From: Verrucomicrobiota bacterium
GTDB lineage: Bacteria > Verrucomicrobiota > Verrucomicrobiia > Opitutales > Coraliomargaritaceae
NCBI GenBank assembly: GCA_027620575.1
Contig: JAQCDT010000011.1
Location: 1 to 16,590, forward strand
Length of the DNA: 16,590 bases
Direction: 5' to 3'
A program made the translations under genes and the position numbers. Each line of letters opens with the position of its first letter. Position 1 is the first letter of the stretch. This document shows positions 15,023 through 16,590 of the stretch, in pieces. Below the pieces are notes generated by a model. It did no database searches and had not been told where the DNA came from. It saw nothing but the letters and a program-made list of their open reading frames with translations.

Positions 15023-16495
15023 ATGACTCAAGAAACAATCAGTGCTTTAAAAGAGGCGATACGAAAATTGCCGAATAAACCTGGTGTCTATGTTATGCAT
15101 AATCGCTTTAAACAGGCATTGTATGTAGGAAAGGCAAAAAATCTAAAAAAACGAGTTGCCTCTTATTTTCAGGCATCGAAAAAGCTTCAGATTGCTCAGC
15201 CAAAAATCAAAGCGATGGTTGAACAAATAGAAAGCTTTGAATATCATTGCGTTCATTCTGAGTCGGAAGCTTTGCTTCTTGAAAGCCAGTTAATTAAAAA
15301 ATTTAAACCTAAATATAATACTAGTTTAAAAGACGATAAACGATTTCTTTTAGTACAGTTAAACCCCAAAGAAGCTTTACCTAGGTTTCGCCTAACTCGA
15401 AATCGGATCTATAAACATTACCGATACTATGGGCCCTTTCCTCATGCAGGATCTTTGCGTAAAACACTCGATATTATGAAACGAAAATTTGGCATCTTAT
15501 TAAACGATGCCAGCCCAAAACAAATTGGCGATCATACATGGCGACTTTATGATGATATGCGTGCAGATTTATCGGAACTGCCTAATGAACTTACCGAGGA
15601 AGCCTATCGTGAACGTGTTGAAAAAGCCTGCGAATTTCTTGAAGGCCATACACTAAGCACGATTGATTCACTTAAGGAACGAATGCAGGCGTATGCAAAA
15701 AAGCAGAAATACGAAAAAGCAAGTGAGTTGCGGGATCAGATCATCGCCATACAACAAACCTCTAAACGTACGAGAAAATTTGAGCGCAACTTAACTGGCT
15801 TCATTACAGAAAAAGAAAGCCTAACGACCTTGAAGGAAGAACTCTCATTGTGTAAATTACCTAAGCATATCGAATGTTTCGACATTTCCCATATTTCAGG
15901 GAGTTTTTGCGTAGCGTCTATGGTTTGCTTTATCAATGGAAAACCTAATCGAAAACAATATCGTCGTTATAAAATAAAATCTTTCATTGGAAATGATGAT
16001 TTTCGTGCCATAGAAGAAGTCGTTACTCGGCGCTATCAGCGCCTACAAAAAGAAGGGGCGACATTTCCTGATTTAATCGTCATCGATGGTGGAATTGGGC
16101 AAGTACATGCTGCGATTAAAGCTTTTCAAGTAATTAAGCAAAGCCCTCCCTATTTGATTGGCCTAGCTAAAAAAAATGAAACTATCGTGTTTCCGGATAA
16201 GCGTCCTGATTTAAATTTGCCCTTTCGCAATCCTGCCTTGCGACTGTTGCAATATTTGAGAGATGAAGCACATTATTTTGCCAATAACTTCAATGCCGAA
16301 TTGCGAAGTAAAAAAATAAAAGAATCGATTCTTGATGAATTTAAAGGGATCGGAGAAAATAAAAAATCTGAATTGCTGAAGCGTTTTGGCACAATCAAAA
16401 ATTTGAAACGTGCTACGATTGATGAGTTGATACAGGAAAAAGGGATTGGATTAAAAACTGCAGAAAGATTATCCCAATTTTTAGAAGAGAACTGA
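15023..16495 (+). CDS. uvrC: Excinuclease ABC subunit C, short form lacking the iron-sulfur cysteines
   Basis: UvrC makes both incisions in nucleotide excision repair with UvrA and UvrB. Domains in order: GIY-YIG nuclease (about 15-100, GVYVM at 21-25, ALYVGKAKNLKKRV at 32-45 with catalytic arginine R44); UVR domain for UvrB binding (about 214-246); RNase H-like nuclease with CFDISH (285-290, D287), LIVIDGGIGQ (351-360, D355) and RDEAHYFA (413-420, H417); and two helix-hairpin-helix motifs at the C-terminus (KGIGENKK, EKGIGLKTA). It is 490 residues, shorter than the 550-610 common in the family. The segment between the first nuclease and the UVR domain (about 150-210) has one cysteine (C203) instead of the four that bind a [4Fe-4S] cluster in characterised UvrC. 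Both active sites look intact. Confidence 0.96.
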   Translation: MTQETISALKEAIRKLPNKPGVYVMHNRFKQALYVGKAKNLKKRVASYFQASKKLQIAQPKIKAMVEQIESFEYHCVHSESEALLLESQLIKKFKPKYNTSLKDDKRFLLVQLNPKEALPRFRLTRNRIYKHYRYYGPFPHAGSLRKTLDIMKRKFGILLNDASPKQIGDHTWRLYDDMRADLSELPNELTEEAYRERVEKACEFLEGHTLSTIDSLKERMQAYAKKQKYEKASELRDQIIAIQQTSKRTRKFERNLTGFITEKESLTTLKEELSLCKLPKHIECFDISHISGSFCVASMVCFINGKPNRKQYRRYKIKSFIGNDDFRAIEEVVTRRYQRLQKEGATFPDLIVIDGGIGQVHAAIKAFQVIKQSPPYLIGLAKKNETIVFPDKRPDLNLPFRNPALRLLQYLRDEAHYFANNFNAELRSKKIKESILDEFKGIGENKKSELLKRFGTIKNLKRATIDELIQEKGIGLKTAERLSQFLEEN

Positions 16496-16525
16496 GTACT
16501 CTGTTCGCCCAATTTCAGTCACGCT

Positions 16526-16590
16526 TTATTCTACCGATATAGAGCCATATTTTTTAGAAAACGCAGATATTTCTTTTCCGCGATAAATTG
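16526..16590 (-). CDS. Possible C-terminal end of a gene entering from the right edge
   Basis: Read on the - strand from the window edge, one frame is open for 20 codons and ends at a TAA (complement of 16526-16528), giving a tail ending SAFSKKYGSISVE. A second frame is also open for 19 codons to a TAG at 16531. With only 65 bases, openness proves little; the first frame has the more protein-like composition and would converge on uvrC. No function can be suggested. Confidence 0.25.
   Translation of the reverse strand, partial: IYRGKEISAFSKKYGSISVE

Overview
This is a gene-dense, AT-rich stretch of a bacterial chromosome carrying housekeeping metabolism. No gene-free stretch exceeds about 105 bases. 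I see no tRNA, rRNA, CRISPR array, insertion sequence, prophage gene or long repeat. The gene set (G6PD paired with OpcA, a GGNDS/PKTIDND-type phosphofructokinase, ThrH, a short UvrC) and the scarcity of Shine-Dalgarno sequences would fit a low-GC member of the Verrucomicrobiota (Opitutae-like) or a neighbouring phylum. That placement is tentative and rests on gene content only.

Layout. (1) 1-2717, + strand: a 5'-truncated WalJ/YycJ-type metallo-beta-lactamase, pyruvate kinase and an apparently exported Bcp-type peroxiredoxin. (2) 2722-5744, - strand: a YraN-family nuclease-fold protein, then zwf (G6PD) and opcA (G6PD assembly protein), read right to left. (3) 5805-9642, + strand: a six-gene run of an FAD-dependent DAO-family oxidoreductase, a YtqB/MnmM-type methyltransferase, thrH, a Dabb protein, pnuC and a NadR-like nicotinamide riboside kinase. 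(4) 9639-14958, - strand: cinA, holA, purB and a PPi-type phosphofructokinase, read right to left. (5) 15023-16495, + strand: uvrC, followed by a possible fragment of another - strand gene at the right edge.

How the genes fit together. Carbon metabolism: pyk, pfp, zwf and opcA cover two glycolytic control steps and the entry to the oxidative pentose phosphate route. NAD: pnuC plus the kinase would import and phosphorylate nicotinamide riboside; the kinase lacks an adenylyltransferase domain, and the PncC-type domain of CinA nearby could pass NMN on as NaMN. tRNA modification: the FAD oxidoreductase beside an MnmM-type methyltransferase suggests a two-gene equivalent of the fused MnmC enzyme, which makes mnm5(s2)U34.

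Most worth following up: the FAD oxidoreductase/MnmM pair; the lack of any ATG, GTG or TTG start for the oxidoreductase upstream of its FAD-binding motif; and a UvrC lacking the cysteine set that holds the [4Fe-4S] cluster in characterised UvrC proteins.
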